Shown: positions 1-12,555, counted from the stretch's first letter. The stretch: DNA of 64,000 nucleotides from Lycorma delicatula (GCF_047948215.1 NC_134465.1:44378446-44442445); one strand, 5' to 3'. Numbers and translations: made by a program. The notes: generated from the letters alone by a model not told the origin.

Positions 1-1685
1 ACAATTCTAAACATAAAACGTAATTATAATTAATTGCATAATTTAAATCAAAACTATCAGAATTCAGAAACAAATTTTTGATTACTTAATGTTCAGTGTT
101 ATATTACTTAAAAAAAAACCTGTGAATTAAAATAAAAAGAAGAAAAGAACTGCTTAAAAATTATACATATTAAATTTATTATCAAAGATGAGCTAAGGCT
201 GTCTGAAATAAGAAAATATACAATCATTTTTTATTTGAAGTTTTCCAATTTAAACTTGAAATCTTCTTGAGTTTTCATTTGAAAATTCTTAATTCTTTAT
301 ACTGAATATTAATGACAATCTTTGTCGGGTACGATTCATTAGCATGGTGTAATAAGAAACTTACTATGCAATCACCAATTTCCACTACAAAATGAAAACA
401 AGTGATCAAAATCATTACATTTAATCACCAAGTAAGATTTAAACATTTACTAAAAATAAATAGGTTGACATGAAAACTACTTTTTGCAAAATTTTGTTAA
501 AAAAGATTACATGATAAAAAAATTATGTCTGGCTTAACCATTTAATATTTCAAATAATATTTTTTTTGAGATGGAAGAAATCCTGGGTAAGATATTACAA
601 CAGTGAAGAAACTTATATCTCCTTTTAAACAATGTTTTTACAACATCTGGGATGTATCATAGAGTATCATCTTTGAAGTTGAAGAGTTTGATGTAACGAT
701 AAAATAAAAACAGACGAAGTCAAGTGTAATAAATCAGTTCTCATAAAATTAAACAAAGCTGGGAACAATCTTCCTGTTTGCAGTTAACCTTTATTATTGT
801 TTAACCTCAGGATGGGTGTGTTCTTACTGGCTTTCTTCTACACAATGACAATAAAGCAAATGAATTATAAATTAGCATACGACCTATAAAAAGAAACGAA
901 CCTATGAACTTTAAAATAACATTTCTCTACGGTGTCATGCCGCTCATTAAACTCAGATTGCATTTCACAAATCTTCAAGCTACCATTAAATTGGTATCAT
1001 CACTTGCACACCCCGGTAGCAGCATCAGATACTGTCTATTATTTGTGTTACTGTCTATTTTTCTGCTACTATGTTGCTACAGGCTCTAGAGCAAAATTTA
1101 GGAGCAGTTTACGTGGTAACAACCCAAACAGCTAATTAAAGTCCAGTACACATTCAGCATGCCCATCTGAGAGATATATAAATTAACTTATTATGCTTCC
1201 AGTAAACTTTGTTGAAACCACGGTTTTTTACTCGGGGTGGAACAGTCTGTACAAAGTCTATAACCATGGCCAATCATAAATATAGTGTAATCATATGGCT
1301 CCAATTGACAATGTGGCAAGCAGATCTTTTCTTAAATGACCAACATAGGTGATGAGCAACCAACCATAAGGATCTGGGTCAGCTTGGACCTCTTGCTATG
1401 CAGCTTGGGAGTTCTGGTCTAACCTATAACGGTTCAAATTAGAACTGCGACATCAGGTTTAAACATCCGATTTGGATAGAGTAGAGATAGCTTTGATTTT
1501 GAAAACGTAACCTTCTTTTCTGCTCTGAATGATAGAACTAAAATTATCCCCACAATTTGAAATCTTAACTGGTCAACACACTGGATATTTTAATATTGTT
1601 TTTCCATCACTAACAACTACACAAACTAGAAACTCTGAAAGATGTTTGTATACAGCTTCACTGCTGTTCATATAGCTGAACTGTT
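1..1685. other. AT-rich stretch, no gene recognised
   Basis: Both strands hold only short, low-complexity frames. Around 1200-1450 the base composition is a little less AT-rich, but I see no coding pattern, repeat end or splice-flanked exon. The last 10 bases before the next feature (1686-1695) are the left target duplication of LINE copy A. Confidence 0.6.
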
Positions 1686-1695
1686 GTTGATTTCC

Positions 1696-3055
1696 TGTGT
1701 AATATTTATGAAAAAGGGGAATTTCCATCAGACTTCAAAAAAAGTGTTATAGTAATGATACCAAAGAAAGCTGGGGCAGATAAATGTGAAGAATACAGAA
1801 CAATTAGTTTAACTAGTCACGCATCAAAAATCTTAACTAGAATTCTATACAGAAGAATTGAGGGGAGAGTGGAGGAAGTGTTAGGAGAAGACCAATTTGG
1901 TTTCAGGAAAAGTATAGGGACAAGGGAAGCAATTTTAGGCCTCAGATTAATAGTAGAAGGAAGATTAAAGAAAAACAAACCGACATACTTGGCGTTTATA
2001 GACCTAGAAAAGGCATTTGATAACGTAGACTGGAATAAAATGTTCAGCATTTTAAAAACATTAGGCTTCAAATACAGAGATAGAAGAACAATTGCTAACA
2101 TTTACAGGAACCAAACAGCAAAAATAACAATTGAAGAACATAAGAAAGAAGCCGTAATAAGAAAGGGAGTCCGACAAGGATATTCCCTATCTCCGTTACT
2201 TTTTAATCTTTACATGGAACTAGCAGTTAATGATGTTAAAGAACAATTTAGATTCGGAGTAACAGTACAACGTGAAAAGATAAAGATGCTACGATTTGCT
2301 GATGATATAGTAATTCTAGCCGAAAGTAAAAAGGATTTAGAAGAAACAATGAACGGCAAAGATGAAGTCCTACGCAAGAACTATCGCATGAAAATAAACA
2401 AGAAGAAAACAAAAGTAATGAAATGTAGTAGAAATAACAAAGATAGGAGGAGAAAAGATTATGGAGGTAGAAGAATTTTGTTATTTGGGGAGTAGAATTA
2501 CTAAAGATGGACGAAGTAGGACGATATAAAATGCCAAATAGCACAAGCTAAACGAGCCTTCAGTAAGAAATATAATTTGTTTACATCAAAAATTAATTTA
2601 AATGTCAGGAAAAGATTTTTGAAAGTGTATGTTTGGAGTGTCGCTTTATATGGAAGTGGAACTTGGACAATTGGAGTATCTGAGAAGAAAAGATTAGAAG
2701 CTTTTGAAATGTGGTGCTATAGGAGAATGTTAAAAATCAGATGGGTTGGTAAAGTGACAAATGAAGAGGTATTGCAGCAAATAGATGAAGAAATAAGCAT
2801 TTGGAAAAATATAGTTAAAAGAAGAAACAGACTTATAGGCCACATACTAAGGCATCCTGGAATAGTCGCATTAATATTGGAAGGACAGGTAGAAGAAAAA
2901 AATTGTGTAGGCAGGCCACGTTTGGAATATGTAAAACAAATTGTTAGGGATGTAGGACGTAGAGGGTATACTGAAATGAAACGACTAGCACTAGATAGGG
3001 AATCTTGGAGAGCTGCATCAAACCAGTCAAATGACTGAAGACAAAAAAAAAAAAA
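1696..3055 (+). mobile_element. LINE family copy A, 5'-truncated, with 10-bp target duplication
   Basis: This is a non-LTR retrotransposon copy holding the 3' half of the reverse transcriptase ORF and a poly(A) tail at 3043-3055. The same 10 bases, GTTGATTTCC, lie at 1686-1695 and 3056-3065, which marks a target-primed insertion. The copy starts inside the RT domain, so it is dead on arrival. It is one of seven copies of the same family here (others at 22.0, 37.1, 38.4, 43.0, 56.5 and 61.1 kb). I cannot place the clade with confidence. Confidence 0.93.
1755..3038 (+). pseudogene. reverse transcriptase ORF remnant of LINE copy A
   Basis: The frame runs through RT motifs: LAFIDLEKAFDNVDW (palm aspartate), the RQGYSLSPLLFNLY block and LRFADDIVILAES, the FADD catalytic box. 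After it comes a C-terminal region typical of this family (ETW-like, RRMLKIRW, GHILRHPG, WRAASNQSND, stop at 3036-3038). Compared with sister copies there is a deletion of about 20 nt near 2445 and a 1-nt deletion near 2521. Together they remove 21 nt, so 2446-2521 is out of frame and the frame is then restored. It splits into open stretches 1755-2495 and 2577-3038. RT is established for the motifs; non-function is inferred from the truncation and shifts. Confidence 0.88.
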
Positions 3056-3065
3056 GTTGATTTCC

Positions 3066-4118
3066 AAAGTTTTTTCCCCTGCAACACAATGCTGAAATCG
3101 GGGTAGGGCCATTAATGATTATATCAATGGCATTAAAAATTAAAAAAAAACAAAACTAATTTAAAAAAATTATATAATAAAGCTCATAAACTTTAACTAT
3201 GCACTGTATAAATAAAGAAATAATTTATTTAGATTAGTATGTTACATCCATTAAGTCAGGAACATGTACATGTGGTGTAACTAAGAAATAAAATGTTATT
3301 GGTCAACAGACATATGGTAACAAGCGTATGAATATATGTAGATAATAATGTGAACAGATATCATGATTAAAATTAATGAAGAAATTTTAATTAGTAATAA
3401 TTAAAGGGCTTGGTCAATTCCAAGCCCATCACTACTCAACTCCCTTTTTCAAACCGATAAATTGCATTCCTGTTACTACTAGCAATAAGAAAGGTTCAAT
3501 ATCCCCATCCCTTCTGCTTCCTGCTGTGTTTATACCTTTTTGAGGATTAATTCCTCATTTAGTTGTCATTAGTAAGAGTGCATGTAGCAGCTGTAGTGCA
3601 TTGATCATATAAGTTATGAAAAGTGTGAAGGGTAAATCAATCTTAGTAGGTGGTGATTAAAAATTCAGATTCCACAAACATCTGATGGATGGAATTCAAT
3701 GATGGGCATGCAGCATAAAGATTTGTAAGAGTATCTTAAAAACTGATATTAAAAATAAAATTGTTGAAAATTTTCAAGAACACACTCATGCACGTTTGGA
3801 AAAAAATATTAACAGACAAAAGATAACAATTTCTATGAAAAAGACATTTCATGTTGACTGTCAAAACTCTTACAGAGAGAATTAAAAATAATGGAGATGT
3901 AGAAACATTATTAAATAGAGGCGTTGAATTAATCATGCAAGTAATGAAGTGGTCCAACACACGGTGTTCATGAGTGATCAGTTTTTGCAGTACAGGAAAG
4001 CATGCAGGAGAAAATTTAGCATACTTATCCCAGAGAACATCATTGGGACTATGCTATAGATCAAATGATTGTGGCACACATTGTCCACGATCCTGATCAA
4101 ACCAAGTTGGTGGAATAT
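3066..4118. other. AT-rich stretch, no gene recognised
   Basis: Only short unsupported frames are seen on either strand. No repeat boundaries or tRNA-like signals were found until the SINE at 4119. Confidence 0.55.
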
Positions 4119-4280
4119 GCCGGCCTCCGTGGTGCAAGTGGTAGCATCTCGGACTTTCATCCAGATGTCCTGGATTTGAACCCCAGTCAGGCATGGCATT
4201 TTTACATGCTACAAATCATTCATCTCACCCTCTGAAGCAATACCTAACAGTGGTTGTGAAGGTTAAAAAAAAAAGAAAAA
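4119..4280 (+). repeat. tRNA-derived SINE, family 2, copy 1
   Basis: The head begins GCCGGCCTCCGTGGTGCAAG and has an A-box-like TGGTGCAAGTGGTAGC and a B-box-like GGATTTGAACCCCAG. The body (GGCATTTTTACATGCTAC, then CATCTCACCC and CCTAACAGTGGT) ends in an A-rich tail. The same head and body recur at 12817, 24892 and 33039. The order of an internal Pol III promoter, a body and an A-tail is that of a SINE, not of a tRNA gene. Confidence 0.82.
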
Positions 4281-6444
4281 CAGTTGGCGGAAGATGTGAG
4301 TAAATAACTACCTCTGAGTCTCTCTTAGGGCAGGTCCCCAGCCCCAAGAGGTCAAAGTTAAAAAAAAATTTTTTCATTGGGATCACAGGATCCCAATAAG
4401 TTATTCAAGGCATGGGGCAAAGACTGGAGATAAGACACACGGGGAGCTGTGGTAATACTGTAAGGTGGACCTGGTATCTCATGTATTCATGTGTTAAATG
4501 AATTTTGGAAACGTTAAATAATAAAATTATTATCGATTATATTTCATTTAGCATATTTTTTTTGGGGTAAAACTGTGTCTATTAGTTACAGTTTTATTAT
4601 CATCTATTAGTTTTATAATAGCAAATAATTTAGTAGATATAGAAAGAAACTTTTAAAATGTTTGCTGCAAGTAATAATTTATAACAATGAAAACGTTTTG
4701 ATGATTGGATGCGATTGGTGATATCAACAAGCAGTCGTATAAAATTATAGACATTTTCAAGAAAGTTTATTATGCTATTCTTTCAAAATAATAAACAAAA
4801 TACAAAAAATTGTACAAAAAAAAACTAGTAATAAGCTTAGTGACCAATAATACAACACACACTAATCACACAACAGAAAATGTTGTTGTGATTAGTGTGT
4901 TATGAACAATACATATTGTTCATAGCTTGAACAATATGAAATCTAGAAATAAACTAAAATGTGACAAAAACAAAATATTAAATGAACAAACATAATATAG
5001 ATATAATATACAGTACGTTCATAAAGTCACATGTGGCCTGAATCAGACACAAATTCTATATTTGTAAATTTGTTGTTACATGGTGAGTCAGGCAGGTACT
5101 TTGCTTGTACTGCACTGACAAGATTAAAATAAATAGATCAACTTGTCACATCTACATCTGTGTCAGTAGTTTCATAGCAGCACAATAAGCATTCTATTCT
5201 CCCAGCATATATTTATTGTACAATGTTATTTCATCTCTAGATCTAATTCTGTATTCCTGAATGTTTTTATGATTAATTTTCCTGATAGTGCAGCACTAAA
5301 TTAAACTGACTATTTTCTGTTTAGTGTCCAGATTTTTAAAAATAGGAAATGTACTTTATCGTAATCATAGTGGTTGTTTGTCAATTTTCAGGATGACAGC
5401 TTGTATGACACTCATCTATTTCTTTTACATTTACCTGAAAAGTCACTTTCAATTGGAACTATTCACAAAGCTACAAAAAAAAAACTAAAGTTACGAACCA
5501 ATAAATTCGAGTAGTGCAAGATCTACAAGAATCTGAATTCAATGCTGTAAAAGGTTCAACCGTTTCATTTGAGATGGGTGTGTTTTTTGTACAATTTTTT
5601 TTTTGAAAATGTGATTTCATCTTTCTGGCCAAAGCAATAGAAAATGGAGTTCTGAGAATCTTCACTTTTATAACGAAAAGCCACTTTGACGCACAATTTC
5701 TTGACAAAAAGTGGTTAGACCCAATTTTTTTTTACAGGACATGTTACAGAAGTAAATAAAAATATTTTAGCCTCATTTGAAACTGCCAGTTATAGCAAGA
5801 TATAAGGGGGCAGATTTAATTATGGGGTTGTAAGGTAAATTTTTCTACTAATGTTTAATTAAATAAATTATGCAGCAGTTATCTGCACAGTGTGCACAAT
5901 GTGGAATTTGTGGGGAGAATCAACAAGCAATATCCCTTTCCTCTACCAATGAGAATTTCTTTAAAGACGGACAGGTTTACTTCTTTACAAGGTAAGGCTC
6001 TCCACCCCTGCATCACTCTATACTTGCAGATTTCAACTTGGGACTGAGATGTACTCATGACTAATGACACATATGATTATTTGATACAAAAAATTATTTC
6101 CTTCTTATTTTTTGAAATCGATTCAGGAACTATAAGCAAATTTCCTGTCAGGCTTGTTTCTAATTTCAGGTCAAAGGTTTTAAAACCCATCTCGCACAGA
6201 TTTTGAAAATCTAAGGTGAGTTTTTTAGACTTAGAGTAGTAAGACAGATTTAAAGAGTTGAGGAAAGAATCTAAGAAATATTTGGAGTGTACTTCCATAT
6301 GATATGAAAATTGACTGTAAAAAAAGGTAAAAACGAAAGTCTAGAGATATTTGAATAATGGACATGAAGGAGACTGGAAAAAAATATATATTGGCAGACC
6401 GAATTTGTTTTCTCTAACCAATTTACCACCTGCTGCCAGGTCTG
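4281..6444. other. AT-rich stretch, no gene recognised
   Basis: There is no supported coding region. The notable structure is the pair of adjacent inverted repeats at 4857-4924, listed separately. Frames such as 6077-6298 on the minus strand show no family motif. Confidence 0.5.
4857..4924. repeat. two adjacent hairpin-forming inverted repeats
   Basis: The first has arms ACACACTAATCACACAACA (4857-4875) and TGTTGTTGTGATTAGTGTGT (4881-4900), about 19-20 bp with one bulged base and a 5-nt loop. The second follows directly: TATGAACAATA / TATTGTTCATA (4901-4924), a perfect 11-bp palindrome with a 2-nt centre. Confidence 0.85.
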
Positions 6445-6469
6445 GGTGTGTGTGTGTGTGTGTGTGTGT
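6445..6469. repeat. (TG)n microsatellite
   Basis: About twelve GT units run without interruption. Confidence 0.95.
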
Positions 6470-8419
6470 ACAGATTAGCAATTGCAATCAATGTTAATGG
6501 CTTGTCAAGCCTGACATAGCTGCAGATATAATGTTAGGAAAGCTAATTAGCTAGGATATATCATTAGGTAGATGGATTGATTAAAATAATACTAGAAGCT
6601 ACATAGAGCACAGGACAGAAAAGAATAAAGATTACATATGAACTAAAAGTAAACAGTTGCTATCAAAATCTCCAAAGTTTTACTGTGAATATAACAGAAT
6701 GGTGATAAACAAGATGCAAGGGACAAAGACTCTGGATTTTTTTTATACTGAGCAAAAACACCAAAAATTATTTCTGAAAATTTTCCCAATTAATTACATT
6801 ACAACTAAACCTTTTCTTGTTGTTCATGCCAAATTTTGACAAATAGTTTTCAACTTTTCAGTTATTTCCAAGTAATAGCTATTTCAATTTAGAATGGTTA
6901 TTTTAAAAAATTACAAAGAAAATTATTAAGATTGTAATAACACTGACTAAGAATATCCTTATATGGTAAGATTAATCATTTTAACAAAAATAAATAAATA
7001 AAAAAAAGAACTGTTAAAGCTATTAAAAATTAACCTACTTCTATTTATAAAATAATAAATGATTATCTAAAAGGGAATTTTATCTATCAAACACATTAAA
7101 CAAATTTTGAGTAGTTACTTCATATTACAAATCTTTAATCTGTTTTATCGGATTCTGCTTCAAACTGGTCATTGTTTGTCAAAGTTTAGAGAGTGTAAAC
7201 ATATAGATGCGCAGTAGTACTACTTAAGAATGTCTGAAATATTGTTAGCACTGCTAATAATACATTGGAAGGTATAGTTACTGTGACAGGATATTGTACA
7301 TACCAGTTCAAATCCATCCCAACTTACGCATCAATTGCTCTTTCTAAACTTCAATGCAAATAATTCTGTGATTGTAAACTACATTTATTGTAGATGTTTG
7401 TAATGTACATAATTACGTGCATGTTTTTGTGATAATTACATTTAAAAGAACTGATAAAATTAATCTGTATTACGAAAGTTGTATTTATTACACCATAATT
7501 GCAGTACTACTATAGTTCCGTAACTATAATGGTTGTAGTTGACCAGACGTAAGCCATCAAAAGTGAGATAGTTATCTGAAGAATAACTAGTATCCCATAT
7601 CAGGATTATTACGGAATATGAGGAAGAAAGTAGTTTCCCATTGCCTTCTTCACCGAGTCAAATATACAGTTGCATACTAGCACATCAAGCTGATCGAAAG
7701 GGATGTAATGTTCAGTATTACAAAAGATACCTTCACTACAGGGACTGATTGTATAATGCACATCATTAATTTCAGAGAAAGCATCTTTTATATTATTTTC
7801 ATTGCTTTATCCCATAAAATAAGCTACTATGTAAAATTGTGTGACTAAGTTAAGGAAAATATTTCATTAATGTAAAAGATTTATATATTTTTGGACTCGG
7901 ATGACCTCAAAATACTGAAATGTTGAAAAATTCCTGGGTGTGGTCATTTTTACTTTCAGATTAAAGTATAAAAATGTTTTGAACAATGTGAAAAATATAA
8001 GTATTTGTAGAAAATAAAACTATTGGAGTAAAAAAGAAAAAAAACAAATTCACAAGTTTAAACACACATGTTATAGTGTACCTATATATTTTATTTTTCG
8101 TTATTACCTTAAGGGAATATAAATCTTTCCTTGGTCAGTGAGATCTTTTAATTAAAAACAGTGAGTAGGGGTGAAACACACACACACACACACACCAAAT
8201 ACAGTAGTCAACTTAGTTGATGTGGGATGTAGTTAACGGTCGATACTCTAATCTTATTAGTATAACTTATAACCAGATGTTACAACGTGTAACCAAGTTA
8301 TCCTAACCTATAAATAATGTTCATCGGTTTTATTATTTTTTTTCCTTTTTATATAATTTATTATAGTACTAATTATTATTTTTAAATTTACTAATATAAG
8401 AATCACTATTTTTGGTAAA
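6470..8419. other. AT-rich stretch, no gene recognised
   Basis: No coding or repeat structure is supported, except a short (AC)n run at about 8176-8195. Confidence 0.55.
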
Positions 8420-8470
8420 CTAGCCGGCTTCGCATGGACACTACACGATTTTATAAAACAGTTCCTTATA
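8420..8470 (-). mobile_element. possible Helitron 3' terminus
   Basis: Read on the minus strand this gives GCGAAGCCGGCTAGT: a GC-rich palindromic stretch followed by CTAG and then T. Helitron 3' ends have CTRR preceded by a short hairpin and are followed by T. No partner 5' end or helicase frame is visible nearby, so this is a weak call. Confidence 0.3.
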
Positions 8471-8927
8471 GGCATGATAAATGTAATCGTTATTAAACAA
8501 TGTTACAGTACCTAAGCAGTTCAAAATATAACAACTATTAGATTTTATTGTAATTGTATAATATACAGCGTACTTCACGAAGAAATAGAAATAATCTATA
8601 ATGGTGAAAATACAGAAAAAATGTCATACAAATATATTATATTTGGAAAAGCTTTGTTTTCGAGTCATCGCCTATTGAAAATTTGTATCTTCATAATTCT
8701 CAGTGATGATATGAATTTAAATATATTATTTATTTTTTTTTAACGACAAACTGAACTAAATTAAGGCGTAATAAAAGAAAAAGAATTTTTAAACTTACAA
8801 ATGTTTAATAGTAGTCTTGGCAACCATCATCAATGACTGGTGCTGCTGTTTTCAATTTTTCATTGGTTGATGGTACTATTTAGCGGGTTTTATAAATTAG
8901 GTAGACACGTATAAATAAAAATATATA

Positions 8928-10229
8928 CGAGGTGCTACCGAAAAGTTCGGGAAATTTTACCATAAAAATAAAATAGCTTACCATAACTTATAATTTCCAC
9001 TGTCTCCTTCAAAGTAATCCCCTTTGGCATTGACACAGTGATCCCAGCGTTTTTCCCATGATTCCATGCATCCCTGGAAGTCTGCAGGTGTAAGTGTTCG
9101 AAGCACGTTCTACGTTTCTTCCTGAATCTCCACAATCGTGTTAAAACGACGGCCTTTCAATTGAAATTTTATTTTCGGAAAGAGAAAAAAGTCGCACGGG
9201 GCAAGGTCAGGTGAATAGGGTGTGTGGGGAATCACTACCCGTCTTTTTGGAAGCCAAGAAATTTCAAACGGCTAGCGATATGTGCGCGGGCGCGTTGTCA
9301 TGGTGCAGAACCCAGTTGTTGATACCCCACAGATCTGAACTTTTGCTTTCACGTAACCGCTTCAAAACTTCATAATAGAACATCCCATTGACATTTTGAC
9401 CAAGAGGAACAAATTCCTTATGGATAATGCCTTTGATGTCGAAGAAAACAATCATCATGGACTTCACGTTGCTGTGAACTTTACGTGCTTTTTTTGGCCG
9501 CGGTGAACTTGGCGACGACTGCTGCTTAGTTTCAGGTTCATACCCGTACACCCACGTCTCATTACCGGTTATGATGTTGGAGATGAAGTTAGGGTCATCT
9601 CTTGCTGAATTTTTCAATTCAGTACAGACAGTTACGCGATTTTATTTCTGGTCGCTGTTCAACAGTCTCGGTACGAATTTTGCAGCAATGCGTCTCATGT
9701 TCAAATTGTCCGACAAGATGCGTTGCACGGACCCATATGACATTTGTACGATTGGACAAACATCATGGATTGTTTGTCTACGATCTGCAACAATAACCTC
9801 TCGCACTTTCGCGATGTTTTCCGGTGTTGCGCTTGTTGATGGTCTCCTGAACGCTCATCGTCATCCACTGTCGTTCATCCATCTTTGAATCGTTTGTACC
9901 ACAAAAAAGATTTACTTTTACTCATAGGATTGTCACCAAATGCTTCTACAAGCATGCAATGGGTTTTCTACACCGGTTTTTTAAGCATGAAGCAAAATTT
10001 GATGCAGGTTATTTGCTCTTTAAAATCTGCCATTTAGAAATTCGCCGAAGCAGAAAAACACAAAGTTACACAACTGCGCAAAAGTCAACAATGCAGCCTC
10101 TCACCGTCACAGCTGTTGGAACACTGATTCACAAAGAGTACTGTTAGCCACATCTAGCAGCAGCAGGTCGTACCAGCAATGGTTCGCGCGCGAAATTCAA
10201 ATTCCCCGAAATTTTGGGGTAGAACCTCG
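8928..10229 (-). mobile_element. mariner transposon (DD34D), decayed
   Basis: The element is 1302 bp, the usual mariner size, and is flanked by TA at 8926-8927 and 10230-10231. Its terminal inverted repeats are about 30 bp and imperfect: CGAGGTGCTACCGAAAAGTT on the left, and CGAGGTTCTACCCCAAAATT on the right when reverse-complemented. It contains a broken minus-strand transposase frame. A fragment of another repeat (10243-10335) and a second transposon (10354-11475) follow within 130 bp. Confidence 0.92.
8935..10130 (-). pseudogene. mariner transposase, frameshifted
   Basis: The best open part is 9264-9617 (117 aa), with ITGNETWVYGYEPETKQQSS around the first catalytic aspartate region, the KKARKVHSNVKSMMIVFFDI block, and LHHDNAPAH with the second aspartate. 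A frameshift follows near 9265; the next frame reads PYSPDLAPCDFFLF, which holds the third aspartate. The distance from HHD to PCD is 106 nt, that is 34 intervening residues if one base is an indel, matching DD34D. A further shift precedes the C-terminal part (ETVEIISYGKLFYFYGK at 8935-9135). The N-terminal half (9620-10130) is scattered over frames. It resembles the transposase part of SETMAR-type mariner proteins and is non-functional by inspection. Confidence 0.85.
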
Positions 10230-10242
10230 TATATATACTACT

Positions 10243-10335
10243 TTTCCGTCTAGATAACGCTACAGCTCTAGAAGGGAAAGAATTGAAATTGGTCCAGTTT
10301 GGGAATATGAGGTTTTCACCAGTCTTAAAGCTAAA
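10243..10335 (+). repeat. dispersed repeat B, short copy
   Basis: It shares the motif order CCGTCTAGATAACGCTACAG, CTCTAGAAGG, GGTCCAGTTTGGGAATATGA and GGTTTTCACC with longer copies at 32281 and 50487, all on the plus strand. The fragment is cut off before the DD41D transposon at 10354. Confidence 0.75.
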
Positions 10336-10353
10336 GAATGAAGAAGTATTGTA

Positions 10354-11475
10354 CAGGTTTATCATAAAAGAATGGTGCAGTTTTGAAAATGGTTTATATT
10401 AAAACAGAATTACTTAAGTTTATGTTTTTTATTTTTCAAATTTTTTACATAATTAATAAATTTCAATATATGCGTCCTTAGTCCCTCGACAAATGTCCAA
10501 ACGATACTCAACTTCTCTCCAAACATTAATTTACATTTCTTCGTTAATGGTTGTCACTGCTTCATTAATCCTGTTTTTTAAGCGGTTTAGGTCGCGATTT
10601 TTTTGTGTATAAACAACGCTTTTGATGTACCCCCACAAGAAAAAATCAGGTCTGGACTCCTTGGAGGCCAAAGTACGGGTCCTTGCCGGCCTATCCATCG
10701 ATCTCCAAATTTTTCGTTCAAAGCGTCCGTGACCGATGCATTGAAGTGCGGGGGAGCACCATCTCGTTGGAAATGAAATCGATGAATGTTTTCAAGTTCA
10801 TCCGGCTGAAGAAAGCAATAATCGGTTAACATATCAAGATACACGACTCCATTAATTGTTTTTTTCAGCAAAGAAGAAAGGCCCTATTACACGATTTTTC
10901 ATCACACCACACCAAACATTAACTTTATTCGAATCGCGTTGTTTCTCAATAATTGCGTGCGGGTTTTCAGAGCTCCATATTCGTGAATTGTTAAAACTTT
11001 GTGAACTGTTGATTTTGGAATACCTAATTCGACGCTTCGACGGGGGATGGACTTCCCAGGACTTCTAATTGCCGATCGTCTAATTAGTTCAACCGTTTCG
11101 TCTGGTACACTTGGTCTGTCGGTCGATTTCTGTTTCTTAACCGATCCGGTTTCTTCGAATCGTTTGAACCAACGTGTTATGTTATTTTTGTGTGGTGGAT
11201 CTCTTCCGAATTCACGTCGAAACGCACGTTGAACTAAAATTACGGATTTTAATTCAGCCATCAATAAAAACACTTTGCTTTATCTTTATCCGAGAACATA
11301 GAAACTCACTAAACTCACCGCAACAACAATACAAGAACTGATGTTGTGGTTACAACTGCTGATAAACAAACTTTTGGGTTGGAGGCTTTCAGGGATACCA
11401 ATATACCATCTAGAAATTTCCCTACAATCTTCCTATGAATTACTAAAACCGCACTATTCTTTTATGATAACTCTG
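10354..11475 (-). mobile_element. DD41D-type Tc1/mariner transposon, internally deleted copy
   Basis: The terminal inverted repeats are about 31 bp and near-identical to those of the longer copy at 52771-54105 (core TTATCATAAAAGAATGGTGC), flanked by TA at 10352-10353 and 11476-11477. The copy is 1122 bp against 1335 bp for the sister. The missing part of about 210 bp lies in the middle of the transposase and removes the first catalytic aspartate. The sister's 5' untranslated sequence is also recognisable at 11275-11450. Confidence 0.93.
10490..11300 (-). pseudogene. Tc1/mariner transposase with internal deletion
   Basis: The N-terminal helix-turn-helix part is open at 10902-11273 (QRAFRREFGRDPPHKNNITR, SIPRRSVELGIPKSTVHKVL). 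It then jumps at about 11000 into the wrong frame of the region that in the sister reads RIWGSENPHAI. The C-terminal part (10587-10871) keeps RDGAPPHFNASVTDALNEKF and WPPRSPDL. The segment with FTDEATFHV, the first catalytic aspartate, is absent. The protein cannot be catalytic; the DNA could have moved only by transposase supplied in trans. Confidence 0.87.
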
Positions 11476-11477
11476 TA

Positions 11478-12555
11478 CATTAGGAAACATTCATGGACCC
11501 GATTACCAAGAAGGAATTTATAAAATAAAAAGTGAAATAGAAATTTATAAAAATGCAGAAAAAATAAAAGACACTGCCGGAGAAGAAATTACAATTTTAT
11601 GAATATTTATACAGAACGGGCGAAAAAAATTCACGTACAAATATTTAGTAGAACTATTAAAACTAGCCGGTTTAAAAAGGTAGAAAACGATGTTAAACTT
11701 TAAAAATCTCCAAAAATTCCTTTTTAATTAGAGACTGATTTAGAAAACTAATTAAAGAATCTAAAATTTCCAGAGAGGAAAGGAGGATCCTTAGTGGTCC
11801 GGACGAACTTAATAAAAGGAAATTTAAAAGGATAATTTTTATTATTTTATTTAATTGGAACTATGAAGAAAAATTGTATAATTTAACGGAAAAATGATTC
11901 GGCCAGCTTAAATTGTTAGAAAATATATAAATGCGCTAAATATAATTTTAGTTATGTATCGATTTTTTTTTTACAATCTAAATTACTAAGCGTAAAAGTA
12001 CAAAAATTTTTTAAAAAGGAAAAAAATAAGTATAGGGGGAAAAGCTTAAGATACGCGAAGATACTTGATGTAAAATCAATTATCATTATTGCAATAACAA
12101 GGAAGCAATAAAAAAAATCAGTCACGCTCTTTTCTTTTGCTAATACAAAAATAATAATAATACATTTTGCTATGACCTTAACGTAATTTTTGTTTAGAAA
12201 AAAAAATCGTGTCAAAACTACCTTCCAGTTTTTTAATAATAATAGAAACTATAATACTAAAAAAATCTGAACTCTCACCAGTACTAAAACAGCTTCCACC
12301 TATTTATCTATATATCCATCCTAGTAAAATACTACTACAAGTATACATATATATTCACGCTATCATTGCAGATATTCCTGTTGGCATAACGCCAAATAAA
12401 ACTTAAACAAGCATAGACTATATTAGTTTCTATGTCTCACAATAAATAGATAATGCAAAACCCTAAAAACAACCAACACTCAAAACTTCTCTATGTTTTA
12501 ACATAAAATTTATTTTATTATTAGCAAATTGTTTAATTATTTATTTAAAAAAATA
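11478..12555. other. AT-rich stretch, no gene recognised
   Basis: No supported feature was found. The short frames have lysine- and isoleucine-rich compositions expected from AT-rich noncoding DNA. Confidence 0.5.

Noticed and set aside
8935..10130. A SETMAR-type host gene
   Set aside because: Only the mariner transposase part is present, with TIRs and TA flanks and frameshifts; there is no SET domain or intron.
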